This document shows, one piece after another, positions 35,092-45,395 of a DNA stretch of 64,000 bases. The position numbers and the translations under genes were made by a program. Every line of letters begins with the position of its first letter. The stretch's first letter is position 1. A model generated the notes under the pieces. That model did no database searches. It had not been told where the DNA came from and saw only the letters and a list, made by a program, of their open reading frames with translations. Origin of the DNA: Limimaricola pyoseonensis (GTDB taxonomy: Bacteria; Pseudomonadota; Alphaproteobacteria; Rhodobacterales; Rhodobacteraceae); assembly GCF_900102015.1 (NCBI RefSeq), contig NZ_FNAT01000003.1:310001-374000 (forward strand), given 5' to 3'.

Positions 35092-36363
35092 ATGACGAAG
35101 AACTATCTCGCGACCACGGCGCTGGCGCTGCTGGCGGGCGGGGCGGGGCTGCAGGCCTCGGCCCAGGAGCTGCGCTTCATGTGCGCCTCGGACGGCAGCG
35201 AATGCGACGTGCTCGAGGAGCTGAGCCAGCGCTTCGAGGCCGATCATCCGGGCGTCGACGTGGTGATCGACCTCGTGGCGCACAACACCACGCTCGAAAG
35301 CCTGCCGGTGCAGCTGGCCGCCGGCAGCGGCCCCGACATCGCCAAGGTCACCGACCTGGGCGGGCTCAATCCCTATTACCTCGACCTCGCGCCCTATGTG
35401 GACCGGGACTACTGGGAGGCCAGCTTCGGCGACACGCTGGGCTGGTACCGCAAGGGCCCCGAGGATGACGGCATCTACGGCATGCATTCGCAGATGACGA
35501 TCACCGGCGCCTACATCAACCGCACCCTGTTCGATCAGGCGGGCATCGAGGTGCCGGCCGAGGATGCCGGCTGGGAGGAGTGGGTCGCGGCCGCGCGCGC
35601 CGTGGCCGAGGCCACCGGCACCCAGTTCCCGATGGCGATCGACCGCTCCGGGCACCGCTTCGCCGGCCCGGCGATCTCGTCCGGCGCCAAGATCTTCGAC
35701 GCGGACGGCACGCCGATCCTCATCGACGAGGGCTTCGAGGAATTCGCCGGCAAGTTCGTCGAATGGCACGCCGACGGCACCTTCGCCCGCGACGTCTGGG
35801 CGGGCTCGGGCGGCTCGAGCTATGCCGATGCCGCCAGCGAGTTCCTGAACGCGCAGCTGGTCTACTACTACTCGGGCAGCTGGCAGGTGCAGCGCTTCGA
35901 CGAGACCATCGGCGACGCCTTCGACTGGCAGGTGGTCGGCTCGCCCTGCGGCACCGGCGGCTGCACCGGCATGCCCGGCGGCGCCGGCATCGTCGGCTTC
36001 AAGCACACCGAGCATCCCGAGCTGGTGGCCGAGCTGATCGACTTCCTGGCGCAGGAGGACAACTACACCGAGCTCACCGCGCGCAGCCTGAACATCCCGG
36101 CCCATCTCGCGGTGGCGCAGAAGGGCGTCGCCTATCCCGACGCCTCCGAGCAGGGCGAGGCGGCGCTGCAGGCTTGGGGCGAGCAGGTGACCAAGCTCTC
36201 GCCGGTGGCCTACGACTATCAGGGCTACGTCAACAACCGCGCGATGTTCAACATCACGCTGGCGCGGCTGACGCAGGCCATCGTCGGCGAGCTGAGCGTC
36301 GAGAACGCGATGGCCCGGGCGCGCGACGACCTGGCCGAACTGCTCGTGGCGACCGGCCAGTAG
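35092..36363 (+). CDS. Sugar ABC transporter substrate-binding protein (family 1)
   Basis: A 423-residue periplasmic protein. The signal peptide MTKNYLATTALALLAGGAGLQASA precedes QELRFMCASDGSECDVLEELSQRFE, a UgpB/MalE-like opening with a cysteine pair. PVQLAAGSGPDIAKVTDLGGLNPYYLDLAPYVD and FLNAQLVYYYSGSWQVQRFDE are typical of the carbohydrate-binding family. A second cysteine pair occurs in GSPCGTGGCTG. Several aromatic residues likely stack on the sugar. It has a good SD (gggagga). A stable hairpin follows the gene, which could favour its expression over the permeases. Confidence 0.93.
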   Translation: MTKNYLATTALALLAGGAGLQASAQELRFMCASDGSECDVLEELSQRFEADHPGVDVVIDLVAHNTTLESLPVQLAAGSGPDIAKVTDLGGLNPYYLDLAPYVDRDYWEASFGDTLGWYRKGPEDDGIYGMHSQMTITGAYINRTLFDQAGIEVPAEDAGWEEWVAAARAVAEATGTQFPMAIDRSGHRFAGPAISSGAKIFDADGTPILIDEGFEEFAGKFVEWHADGTFARDVWAGSGGSSYADAASEFLNAQLVYYYSGSWQVQRFDETIGDAFDWQVVGSPCGTGGCTGMPGGAGIVGFKHTEHPELVAELIDFLAQEDNYTELTARSLNIPAHLAVAQKGVAYPDASEQGEAALQAWGEQVTKLSPVAYDYQGYVNNRAMFNITLARLTQAIVGELSVENAMARARDDLAELLVATGQ

Positions 36364-36376
36364 GCCGGGGCTTCCC

Positions 36377-36402
36377 GGGGGCGGGCCATCGCGTCCGCCC
36401 CC
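36377..36402 (+). promoter_or_regulatory. Intercistronic hairpin after the binding-protein gene
   Basis: GGGGGCGG and CCGCCCCC form a perfect 8-bp stem with a 10-base loop, 14 bases after the stop. No T-run follows. Such hairpins often protect the upstream mRNA or attenuate transcription. Confidence 0.6.
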
Positions 36403-36425
36403 AGCTCCCAAAGCAAGGGTCCCCC

Positions 36426-37389
<964 letters not shown>

Positions 37390-37397
<8 letters not shown>

Positions 37398-38445
37398 GGT
37401 GCTTGGCTTTCTGACGCGGACCCGCGGCCGGGGCGGCCGGCTGCACTGGACCGACTGGGCGAGCTACGCCTATCTCGGGCTCGGCGTGGCGCTGATGTTC
37501 GGACCGGTGGTCTGGCTGCTGCTGTCCTCCTTCAAGACCGAGGCCGAGCTGGCCCGCTTCCCGCCGCGGCTGCTGCCGCATGCGCAGGAGATGATGACCC
37601 TGCCGGGCCATGACGATCCGCTGCCGATGTTCGTCGTCACCGACGGCCCGCTCGCGGGCGAGCAGGTGGCGCAGGTGCGGCGCATCGGGCTGGCCTCGCA
37701 GGTGGTGCGCCCCGAGGCGCCCGACGAGATCATCAAGATCGACATCTCGCAGCGCGAGCCGGTCGAGGAGATCCGCTTCGCCTGGGAGAACTACACCGGC
37801 CTGTTCGGCGAGTTCGACTTCATGCGCTACCTGTGGAACAGCACCTTCATCACCCTGACCGCGACCGCGATCATGCTCCTGGTGAACGCGATGGCCGCCT
37901 TCGCGCTGTCGAAGTACCGGTTTCGCGGCCGCGGCGTGGTGCTGGCGCTGGTGATCGGCGTGCTGATGATCCCGCAGACGGTGGTGCTGGTGCCGCTGTT
38001 CCTGATCGTCAGCAAGCTCGGCATGTACAACTCGCTGTGGGGGGTGATCATCCCCGGCGCGGCGACGCCGACCGGCGTGTTCCTCTTGCGCCAGTACATG
38101 CTCACCATCCCCGACGAGATCCTCGACGCGGCGCGGATGGACAAGGCCAGCGAGTGGAAGATCTTCTGGCGCATCGTGCTGCCGTTGTCGGCCCCGGCTC
38201 TGGCGGTGCTGGCGATCCTCGCCATCATGTGGCGCTGGAACGACTTCCTGTGGCCGCTGATCGTGCTGTCGGAAAACCGCAACTTCACGCTGCAGCTCGC
38301 GCTCAACACCTTCCAGGGCCAGCTCAGCACCGACTGGAGCAGCCTGCTCGCGATGACGGTGGTGACGCTGCTGCCGATCGCCTGCGTCTTCATGTTCCTG
38401 CAGAAATACATCGCCACCGGCATCGCCTCGACGGGCGGCAAGTGA
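37390..38445 (+). CDS. Sugar ABC transporter permease, MalG-like, with enlarged periplasmic loop
   Basis: A 351-residue permease, longer than the usual 270-300. Helix 1 (about 27-47) is followed by the SSFKTEAEL motif. Then comes an unusual insertion of about 65 residues (64-128; PHAQEMMTLPGHDD to DISQREPVEEI) before WENYTGLFGEFDFMRYLWNS, where ordinary homologues resume. The EAA loop DEILDAARMDKASEWKIFWRIVLPL lies near residue 240. Together with the MalF-like protein it forms the channel. The insertion lies on the periplasmic side by topology, where it may touch the binding protein. Confidence 0.92.
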
Positions 38446-38474
38446 CCGGCGCGCGCCGCGAAAGGAGGGCCGAC

Positions 38475-39584
<1,110 letters not shown>

Positions 39585-39585
39585 C

Positions 39586-40788
39586 ATGAAGCAGACATGG
39601 CGCTGGTTCGGCCCGGCCGACGGCATCACCATCCCCGAAATCGTCCAGACCGGGGCCGAGGGCGTGGTCTCGGCGCTGCACCACGTCCCGCCCGGGCAGG
39701 TCTGGTCACAGGAGGAGATCCGGAAGCGGCAGCACGAGATCGCCGGCAGCCCGGAGGCGCCGAGCGGGCTGAGCTGGGACGTGGTCGAGAGCCTGCCGGT
39801 CTCGGAGGTGCTCAAGACCCGCGAGGGGCCGGTGGCCGCGCATCTCGACGCCTACCGCGAGAGCCTGGCCAACATCGCCGCCTGCGGCATCCGCACCGTC
39901 TGCTACAACTTCATGCCGGTGCTCGACTGGACCCGGACCGAGCTGGCCGCCCCGATGCCGGGCGGCGCGCGGGCGATGCGCTTCGATCTCGTCGATTTCT
40001 GCGTCTTCGACCGCCACATCCTGGGGCGCGCGGCCGCGGATGACGACTTTCCCGAGGAGCTGCGCGCCGCGGCGCAGGCGCGCTTCGCCGACATGTCCGA
40101 CGACGATCGCCGCCGGCTGGCCGACAATGTCGTGGCCGGGCTGCCCGGGGCGAACGACAGCTGGACGCTGGGCGACGTGCGCGCCCATCTCGACCGCTAC
40201 GCGGCGATCGACGGCGACCGGCTGCGCCGGCATCTCGTGGCGTTCCTCTCCGAGGTTGTGCCGACCGCAGAGCGGCTGGGGATCAGGCTGTGCTGCCACC
40301 CCGACGACCCGCCCTTCCCGCTGCTCGGCCTGCCGCGCGTGGTCTCCAGCGAGGCCGACTACGCGCATCTGATGGAGGCGGTCGACAGTCCGGCCAGCGG
40401 CATCACCTTCTGCACCGGCTCGCTCGGCGTGGCCGAGGGGTTCGACCCGGCGGGCTTCATCCGTCGCCTCGGCTCGCGCATCCACTTCGTGCACCTGCGC
40501 AACACGCGCCGGACCGGCCCGGTGCGGGACGGGCGGTCGAGCTTCTACGAGGCCGCGCATCTCGAGGGCGACACCGACATGGCCGCGACGGTGCGGGCCC
40601 TGGTCGAGGAGGAGGCGCGGCGCCGCGCGGCGGGCCGGGCGGATCACCGCATCCCGATGCGGCCCGATCACGGCCAGTCGATCCTGTCCGATCACGACCG
40701 GTCGCTGATGCCCGGCTATCCGCTGATCGGCCGGATGCGCGGGCTGGCCGAGCTGCGCGGCCTGATGGCCGCCTTCGAGAGCCTGTAG
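39586..40788 (+). CDS. uxuA: Mannonate dehydratase
   Basis: A 400-residue TIM-barrel enzyme that removes water from D-mannonate to give 2-keto-3-deoxy-D-gluconate, using Fe(II)/Mn(II). Family blocks are MKQTWRWFGPADGITIPEIVQTGAEGVV at the N-terminus (start only quoted in part), CYNFMPVLDWTRT, IRLCCHPDDPP with metal-binding Cys/His residues, and the C-terminal RPDHGQSILSDHD. Length matches E. coli UxuA. It closes the plus-strand operon and complements uxaC, the UxuB-like reductase and KdgK on the other strand. The substrate could reach it either from glucuronate or from the Gfo/Idh products. Confidence 0.96.
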   Translation: MKQTWRWFGPADGITIPEIVQTGAEGVVSALHHVPPGQVWSQEEIRKRQHEIAGSPEAPSGLSWDVVESLPVSEVLKTREGPVAAHLDAYRESLANIAACGIRTVCYNFMPVLDWTRTELAAPMPGGARAMRFDLVDFCVFDRHILGRAAADDDFPEELRAAAQARFADMSDDDRRRLADNVVAGLPGANDSWTLGDVRAHLDRYAAIDGDRLRRHLVAFLSEVVPTAERLGIRLCCHPDDPPFPLLGLPRVVSSEADYAHLMEAVDSPASGITFCTGSLGVAEGFDPAGFIRRLGSRIHFVHLRNTRRTGPVRDGRSSFYEAAHLEGDTDMAATVRALVEEEARRRAAGRADHRIPMRPDHGQSILSDHDRSLMPGYPLIGRMRGLAELRGLMAAFESL

Positions 40789-40793
40789 ATCAG

Positions 40794-40812
40794 GTCCGGC
40801 CCCGCGCCGGAC
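40794..40812 (+). terminator. Hairpin after uxuA
   Basis: GTCCGG and CCGGAC form a 6-bp stem around a 7-base loop just after the uxuA stop. No T-run follows, so it is a weak terminator candidate for the long operon. Confidence 0.35.
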
Positions 40813-41041
40813 GCGCCGGGGCAGGGGGCGCTCGAGGGGAGGGGGCATCGGTCCCCGATTGTTTAGAACGGTGGGGGTCGACCCGGTGCCTTGGTCCGCG
40901 TGACCACGACGCAGGTTGGTATTCCGCGTCGCGGGCATCGGCAGGTGCCGTCGGCCGGTCAACGGTGGCGCTGGCGATGAGACGCCGCCCGGGCGGGGAC
41001 AGGGACGGCGGGAAGACCCGGACCGCGTGGCCGATCGCCCT

Positions 41042-42040
41042 TCAGGCGATGCAGCGCAGCGTCACTTTCGTGCCGTCGGGCCCGCTCTCGGTCTCGGGCC
41101 GGGCGCCGAGCTGTTCGGCGAAGGCGGCCACGAGGCGGTTGCCGATGCCGCTGTCGCTGCGCTTCTGCGCGCCGAGGCCCTGCCCGTCATCGGCCACCAC
41201 GAGACGCAGCCGGTCGCCGTCGCGCGACAGGCTGACCGTCACCTTGCCGCGGGTCTCCGGGGGGAAGGCGTATTTCAGGCTGTTGGTGACCAGCTCGTTG
41301 ACCACCAGCCCCAGCGGCACCGCGATCCGCGTCGACAGCCGCATCGGCTCGATCTCGCCGCGCAGGGTCACGCTCTCGCGCCCGACGGAATCGCGCAGGC
41401 CGTCGAGGATCGCCTGCAGGTAGTCGCGCGAGCAGACCGAGTCGATCGAGCCCGAGCCGTTGATCCGCTTGTAGAGATCGGCCACCGCCTGCACCCGGCG
41501 CTGGATCCGGCGCAGCGCCTCGCGCCCCTCGCCGTCGCTGCGGGCGCGCGATTCCATGGCGATGATCGCCGAGATCGTGCCGAGGCTGTTCATCACCCGG
41601 TGGTTCAGCTCGTCGAGCAGCTGCTGCGCCTCGCGCAGCGCCGTCTCGCGCGCCAGCTCGGCGCGGCGGGTCTCGGTGATGTCGCGGAACTTGATCGCGA
41701 AGCGCCCCATCGGCTCGAGCGGGGCGGTGTAGACGTCGAAATGGCGCCCCATCGCCTCGGAGCCCTGCTGGAACCGCAATTCCTCGCGCCCCAGCCCTGC
41801 ACGGGCATAGGTCTCGATCCAGAACCGCTCGAGATCGGGCACCATCTCGAGCGCGGTGCGCCCCTTCGCGCCGTGCAGCCCGGTCATGTCCTCGAAATGC
41901 CGGTTGGTCTCGATGAACCGGTAATCAATGGGCCGCCCCTCGGCATCGGTGAGCATCTCGCAGATGCAGAACCCGTCATCCAGAAAATTGACGATCGCGT
42001 CGACTTCGTTGGAAGTCAGGCGCAGCGGCATGCTCGTCAC
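41042..42040 (-). CDS. PAS sensor histidine kinase of the HisKA_2 type
   Basis: A 332-residue cytoplasmic kinase without transmembrane helices. The PAS domain (about 15-125) begins VDAIVNFLDDGFCICEML and ends FAIKFRDITETRR. The HisKA_2 dimerisation helix has the phospho-acceptor His147 in LLDELNHRVMNSLGTI. The ATPase domain shows the N-box VVNELVTNSLKYAFP and the G-box DDGQGLG. Such kinases often work in light, oxygen or general-stress signalling. No response regulator is adjacent. A GTG start at 42040 has the better-placed SD (gaaggga); an ATG three codons later is possible. Confidence 0.92.
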   Translation of the reverse strand: MTSMPLRLTSNEVDAIVNFLDDGFCICEMLTDAEGRPIDYRFIETNRHFEDMTGLHGAKGRTALEMVPDLERFWIETYARAGLGREELRFQQGSEAMGRHFDVYTAPLEPMGRFAIKFRDITETRRAELARETALREAQQLLDELNHRVMNSLGTISAIIAMESRARSDGEGREALRRIQRRVQAVADLYKRINGSGSIDSVCSRDYLQAILDGLRDSVGRESVTLRGEIEPMRLSTRIAVPLGLVVNELVTNSLKYAFPPETRGKVTVSLSRDGDRLRLVVADDGQGLGAQKRSDSGIGNRLVAAFAEQLGARPETESGPDGTKVTLRCIA

Positions 42041-42158
42041 GTCTTGGTCCCTTCGTCCCGGCCGGTTCCCTCCCCCGGCCGTCCTGTGGATAACATGCTA
42101 GGCCAGACGGGATGCGATGCGAAGCGAAGTTTTCGCGCGGAAGGACCGGACCGGCCGG

Positions 42159-43184
42159 TCAATGCCGGCGCAGCGTGTCCCCGCGCGCGATCAGCGGCGT
42201 CAGCTCGACCCGCTCGCCGCCGCCCTCGGCGGGGTTGGCGCAGCGCGCGGCGATGATTCGCGCCGCCTCGCGGCCGATCTCGCGGCGGCAGGCATCCATG
42301 GTGGCGAGCTGGCAGGGCAGGCCATCGAGCAGCTCGACCCCGTTGAAGCCCGCGAGCCCGACCTGGGCGGGAATGTCGGTGCCGCGCTCGAGCAGGTAGA
42401 GCAGCCCGCCCGCGCCGATCATGTCGTTCGAGTAGTAGAGGAAGTCGAGATCGGGGCTGCGTGACAGGATCGAATGGGTCATCTCGCGGCCCTTCTTCAG
42501 CGCCGAGCCGCCCGAGTAGAACTCCTGGTCCATGATCTCGACCCCGGCGCGGGCGAGGTGCCGGGTGAAGCCCTCGAAGCGTTTGCGGGCGCGGTGGTCG
42601 GCCGGCATCTTGGTGCCGAGGAAGCCGATCTTGCGGTAGCCCTCCTGCAGGATCGCCTCGGCCATCTCGCGCCCCGCGCGGCGGTGGCTGATGCCGACGC
42701 AGGCGTCGATCGGCGCGCCGTCGGTGTCCATGATCTCGACCACCGGGATCTCGGCCCGGGTCAGCATGGCCCGGCTCGCCTCGGTGTGCTCGAGCCCGGC
42801 GATGATGACGCCCGAGGGCCGCCAGGACAGCATCTCGAACAGAACCTTTTCCTCGGTGTCGGGCAGGTAGTCGGTGACGCCCACCACCGGTTGCAGACCG
42901 GTGCCGGCCAGCGTCTCGGAGATGCCCGAGAGCACCTCGGGGAAGACCATGTTGCCCAGCGAGGGGATGATGACGGCGACGAGGTTCACCCGGCTCGAGG
43001 CCAGCGAGCCCGCGATGCGGTTGGGCACGTAGCCCAGCTTCTTGGCGGCGGCGCGGACCTTCTCGCGGGTCGCCTCGCTGACGTCGCCCTTGTTGCGCAG
43101 CACGCGGCTCACGGTCATCTCGCTGACGCCCGAGGCCTCGGAGACATCGCGCAAGGTCAGGGGGCGGCGGGGCGGGATGGTCAT
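42159..43184 (-). CDS. LacI-family transcriptional regulator
   Basis: A 341-residue repressor. The N-terminal headpiece LTLRDVSEASGVSEMTVSRVLRNK (about 9-32) contains the helix-turn-helix, and the hinge helix is in NRIAGSLASSRVNLVAVIIPS. The periplasmic-binding-protein-like core includes SWRPSGVIIAGLEHTEASRAML and FYYSNDMIGAGGLLYLLE-type segments (DFLYYSNDMIGAGG in this protein). The core resembles gluconate-type GntR of enterobacteria. It lies next to the hexuronate locus and may control sugar-acid genes, but its target is not visible. The ATG at 43184 was chosen because the headpiece begins ten residues later. Confidence 0.92.
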   Translation of the reverse strand: MTIPPRRPLTLRDVSEASGVSEMTVSRVLRNKGDVSEATREKVRAAAKKLGYVPNRIAGSLASSRVNLVAVIIPSLGNMVFPEVLSGISETLAGTGLQPVVGVTDYLPDTEEKVLFEMLSWRPSGVIIAGLEHTEASRAMLTRAEIPVVEIMDTDGAPIDACVGISHRRAGREMAEAILQEGYRKIGFLGTKMPADHRARKRFEGFTRHLARAGVEIMDQEFYSGGSALKKGREMTHSILSRSPDLDFLYYSNDMIGAGGLLYLLERGTDIPAQVGLAGFNGVELLDGLPCQLATMDACRREIGREAARIIAARCANPAEGGGERVELTPLIARGDTLRRH

Positions 43185-43252
43185 GAATGCTGTCCGGTCG
43201 GTTCGGGGGCGGTGGCGGCTATACAGCCACAGGCCCGCAGGGCCAAGCGGCG

Positions 43253-43281
43253 TTGACGGCCCGGCCGAGACCGGGCATGAC
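43253..43281 (+). promoter_or_regulatory. Possible promoter of tRNA-Arg
   Basis: TTGACG (43253-43258) and CATGAC (43276-43281) have a 17-base spacer, ending 10 bases before the tRNA. The -10 match is weak. Confidence 0.4.
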
Positions 43282-43291
43282 GGGCAGGCAT

Positions 43292-43368
43292 GGCCCCGTG
43301 GCTCAACTGGATAGAGCAATCCCCTCCTAAGGGATAGGTTGCAGGTTCGAGTCCTGCCGGGGTCGCCA
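43292..43368 (+). tRNA. tRNA-Arg (anticodon CCT)
   Basis: A 77-base cloverleaf with encoded CCA. The acceptor GGCCCCG pairs with CGGGGTC (one G-U), the D-arm is GCTCAACTGGATAGAGC, and the anticodon stem ATCCC-CTCCTAA-GGGAT carries CCT. The T-arm has GGTTCGAGTCC. It reads AGG codons. No integrase or duplicated 3' end is visible. Confidence 0.96.
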
Positions 43369-43393
43369 TGCTTCCTGCCCCTTTTCGTGCCTT

Positions 43394-43409
43394 GGTGCGA
43401 ATTCGCACC
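43394..43409. promoter_or_regulatory. 16-bp perfect palindrome upstream of the Crp-family gene
   Basis: GGTGCGAATTCGCACC is fully self-complementary and lies 121 bases before the Crp-family ATG and 26 after tRNA-Arg. A repeat of one half (GGTGCGA) occurs near 43499-43506. It is a candidate operator. Confidence 0.5.
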
Positions 43410-43530
43410 GATCGCCGCGGCTGTCTGGCCTTCGTCGCATCCAGACCATAGCACGCTGGTCATGTCGGATGACACGGATGCTGGTTGCCATGCTATCGTG
43501 GTGCGACGGCGCTATGACGGGTGGGATGCG

Positions 43531-44241
43531 ATGGATGACGGGCGGCTGCGGCAGGATGCACGGAACTGGCTTCTGAGCGGGCTCGACCCGGCCAGCGCGC
43601 TGGCGCTGAAGGCCGATCTGGAGCCGGTCGAGCTGCCGCAGGGCCTCGAGATCGAGATCCCGGGCGAGCCTCTCGAACATGCCTATTTCCCTCTGACCGG
43701 CGTTGCCTCGATGGTGGCGGTGAGCGGCGATGGCAGCCAGCAGATCGAGATCGGCCTCGTCGGCTGCGAGGGCATGACCGGCCTCTCGCTGGTGCTGGGC
43801 GACGGGCGCACGCCGCACCGCACGGTGATCCAGGTGCCCGGCCACGGCCTGCGGATCCGGGCCGAGGCGCTGCGGGCGGCGATCGCCCAGCCGGAGCTGC
43901 GGGACCGTCTGCTGGGCTATGCGCAGGCGATGTCGGTGCAGACCGCGCATACCGCCCTGGCCAACGGCAAGCTGAAGCTCGACGCGCGGCTGGCGCGGTG
44001 GCTCCTGATGTGCCACGACCGCAGCGAGGGCGACGAGGTGGCGCTGACCCACGATTTCCTGTCGATCATGCTGGGCGTGCGCCGGGCCGGCGTGACCGTG
44101 TCGCTGCACATCCTCGAGGGGCAGGGGCTGCTGCGCGCCACGCGCGGGCTGATCCGGATCCTCGACCGGCGCGGGCTCGAGGAGATGGTGGGCGGCTTCT
44201 ACGGCGTGCCCGAGGCCGAGTACCGGCGGCTGGTCGGCTGA
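43531..44241 (+). CDS. Crp/Fnr-family transcriptional regulator
   Basis: A 236-residue regulator with an N-terminal cyclic-nucleotide-binding-like beta barrel (about 20-140: VELPQGLEIEIPGEPLEHAYFPLTG, IEIGLVGCEGMTGLSLVLG) and a C-terminal winged helix (ALTHDFLSIMLGVRRAGVTVSLHILEGQGLL). It has no Fnr cysteine cluster, so oxygen sensing through 4Fe-4S is unlikely, and the phosphate-cassette arginine of true CRP is not evident. The ATG at 43531 follows a purine-rich SD (gggtggg); an ATG at 43462 lacks one. The target regulon is unknown. Confidence 0.88.
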   Translation: MDDGRLRQDARNWLLSGLDPASALALKADLEPVELPQGLEIEIPGEPLEHAYFPLTGVASMVAVSGDGSQQIEIGLVGCEGMTGLSLVLGDGRTPHRTVIQVPGHGLRIRAEALRAAIAQPELRDRLLGYAQAMSVQTAHTALANGKLKLDARLARWLLMCHDRSEGDEVALTHDFLSIMLGVRRAGVTVSLHILEGQGLLRATRGLIRILDRRGLEEMVGGFYGVPEAEYRRLVG

Positions 44242-44256
44242 CGGCGGCGGCGCCGC

Positions 44257-44961
44257 TCAGACCATCCGGATCACGTCCTTGTCGATCGCCAGCACGTAGC
44301 CGCGCCGGGCGATGTTCTTCACCAGGAGCTCGCTCACCAGCTGGTTGCCGAGCGTGTCGCGCAGCCGCTTGATCCGGGTGGCGCCTGCGGCCTCGTCGCA
44401 ATCGGCGGCCGAGCGGCCCGAGATCACCGCCTCGATCTCCGATCCCGACATCACCTCGTCATCCATCCGCGCCTCGGCCAGCACCGCGAGGGTCTCGATC
44501 GCGGCCGGGGTCAGCTTGAACTCGAAATCGTTGAGATAGACCGCGTTCTGGTCGCGGCTGATCACCAGCGAGCTGACCTCGATGCCCTTGCGCTCGATCC
44601 GGCCCATGCGGCGGTTGAGCTGCACCAGCATCAGAAGGAACGCCACCGCCGCCACCAGCATCGCGAGCGCGAAGGTCAGCAGCACGAAGATCACGAAGCG
44701 GTAGCTCGACAAGGTCTCCGAGAAGGCCGTGCCGGATTGCGCGAGGATTTCCAGAAGCTTGATCTCGGCCTGCGCGGTCAGGTCGTCGTTCTCGACGAAG
44801 AGCTGCTCGACCCGGGCGTTGAAGGCGTTGGCGTCGGGCAGGTTGACGAAGAGCAGGATCGCCGCGCCGATCAAGAGCAGCGCGATCGCGCCCAGCCCGG
44901 CCGCGACGATCTTGTTTCCCGTGAGTCGTGCTTCAGTAGCGGAGGAAGTAATCGCCTGCAC
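44257..44961 (-). CDS. Membrane-anchored protein with C-terminal winged-helix DNA-binding domain
   Basis: A 234-residue protein starting at GTG 44961 (SD ggcggga). Two hydrophobic helices, at about 18-40 (VAAGLGAIALLLIGAAILLF) and 88-113 (RFVIFVLLTFALAMLVAAVAF), enclose an extracytoplasmic loop of about 47 residues. After NRRMGRIERKG, residues about 130-230 form an OmpR/PhoB-like winged helix: NDFEFKLTPAAIETLAVLAEA, then GATRIKRLRDTLGNQLVSELLVKNIARRGYVL. This is the reverse of ToxR, whose winged helix is N-terminal. The likely role is a one-component membrane regulator. It overlaps the small secreted-protein gene by 29 bases, so the two are co-expressed. Confidence 0.82.
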   Translation of the reverse strand: MQAITSSATEARLTGNKIVAAGLGAIALLLIGAAILLFVNLPDANAFNARVEQLFVENDDLTAQAEIKLLEILAQSGTAFSETLSSYRFVIFVLLTFALAMLVAAVAFLLMLVQLNRRMGRIERKGIEVSSLVISRDQNAVYLNDFEFKLTPAAIETLAVLAEARMDDEVMSGSEIEAVISGRSAADCDEAAGATRIKRLRDTLGNQLVSELLVKNIARRGYVLAIDKDVIRMV

Positions 44962-45217
44962 TGTCCCGCCTTTTCTCCAGACCCTCTTCGCCGAACAGGC
45001 TGACGACAGCGAGAAGCTGCCAGCCATCGGCGGCGAGCCGCGGGCGGAGATCCTGCGCCGCGGCCTCGGGTTGGTCGCATGGCGCGGCGGTTTCGGCAAC
45101 GCCGTAATGCAGCCTGAGCGGATCGTCGCGCTTGGCCTTGTAGTCGGCGTAGCAGGCGGCCTGCGCCGCTTGCGCGGCGAACAGGCAGAGGGGAAGGGTG
45201 AGGAGCAGGGCTTTCAT
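44933..45217 (-). CDS. Small secreted conserved hypothetical protein
   Basis: A 94-residue protein with a signal peptide (MKALLLTLPLCLFAAQAAQA) followed by ACYADYKAKRDDPLRLHYGV and a second cysteine in APCDQPEAA. The C-terminus DGWQLLAVVSLFGEEGL and DSAGDYFLRY resembles a conserved Rhodobacteraceae family of unknown function that I recognise by pattern only. The two mature cysteines could form a disulfide. ATG at 45217 is preferred to one three codons upstream because it begins the signal peptide. Its end overlaps the start of the membrane regulator gene. Confidence 0.75.
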   Translation of the reverse strand: MKALLLTLPLCLFAAQAAQAACYADYKAKRDDPLRLHYGVAETAAPCDQPEAAAQDLRPRLAADGWQLLAVVSLFGEEGLEKRRDSAGDYFLRY

Positions 45218-45304
45218 GGGGCCCACACTGCGTCGGGAGGCGGTCGCTATTCAATAACGCCCCGCTTCCGGCGGCACGATATTGTCTGACGAGGGGGTCC
45301 GGCT

Positions 45305-45325
45305 CAGGTCTGTGCGCAAGACCTG
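45305..45325. repeat. 7-bp inverted repeat in the divergent region before the Asp-rich protein gene
   Basis: CAGGTCT and AGACCTG flank a 7-base spacer, about 70 bases upstream of the ATG at 45396. It could be a leader hairpin or an operator of the divergent genes. Confidence 0.45.
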
Positions 45326-45395
45326 CCTCACCCGGCCCCGCGACATGGCCGGCCGCAGGGACCGTCCGGCCCGTCCGGAGAGAAAGGAGACCGAC

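Noticed and set aside
43292-43368. tRNA-Arg (CCT) as an attachment site
   Set aside because: Regulatory genes of normal composition lie on both sides; no integrase or direct repeat of the tRNA end could be found.
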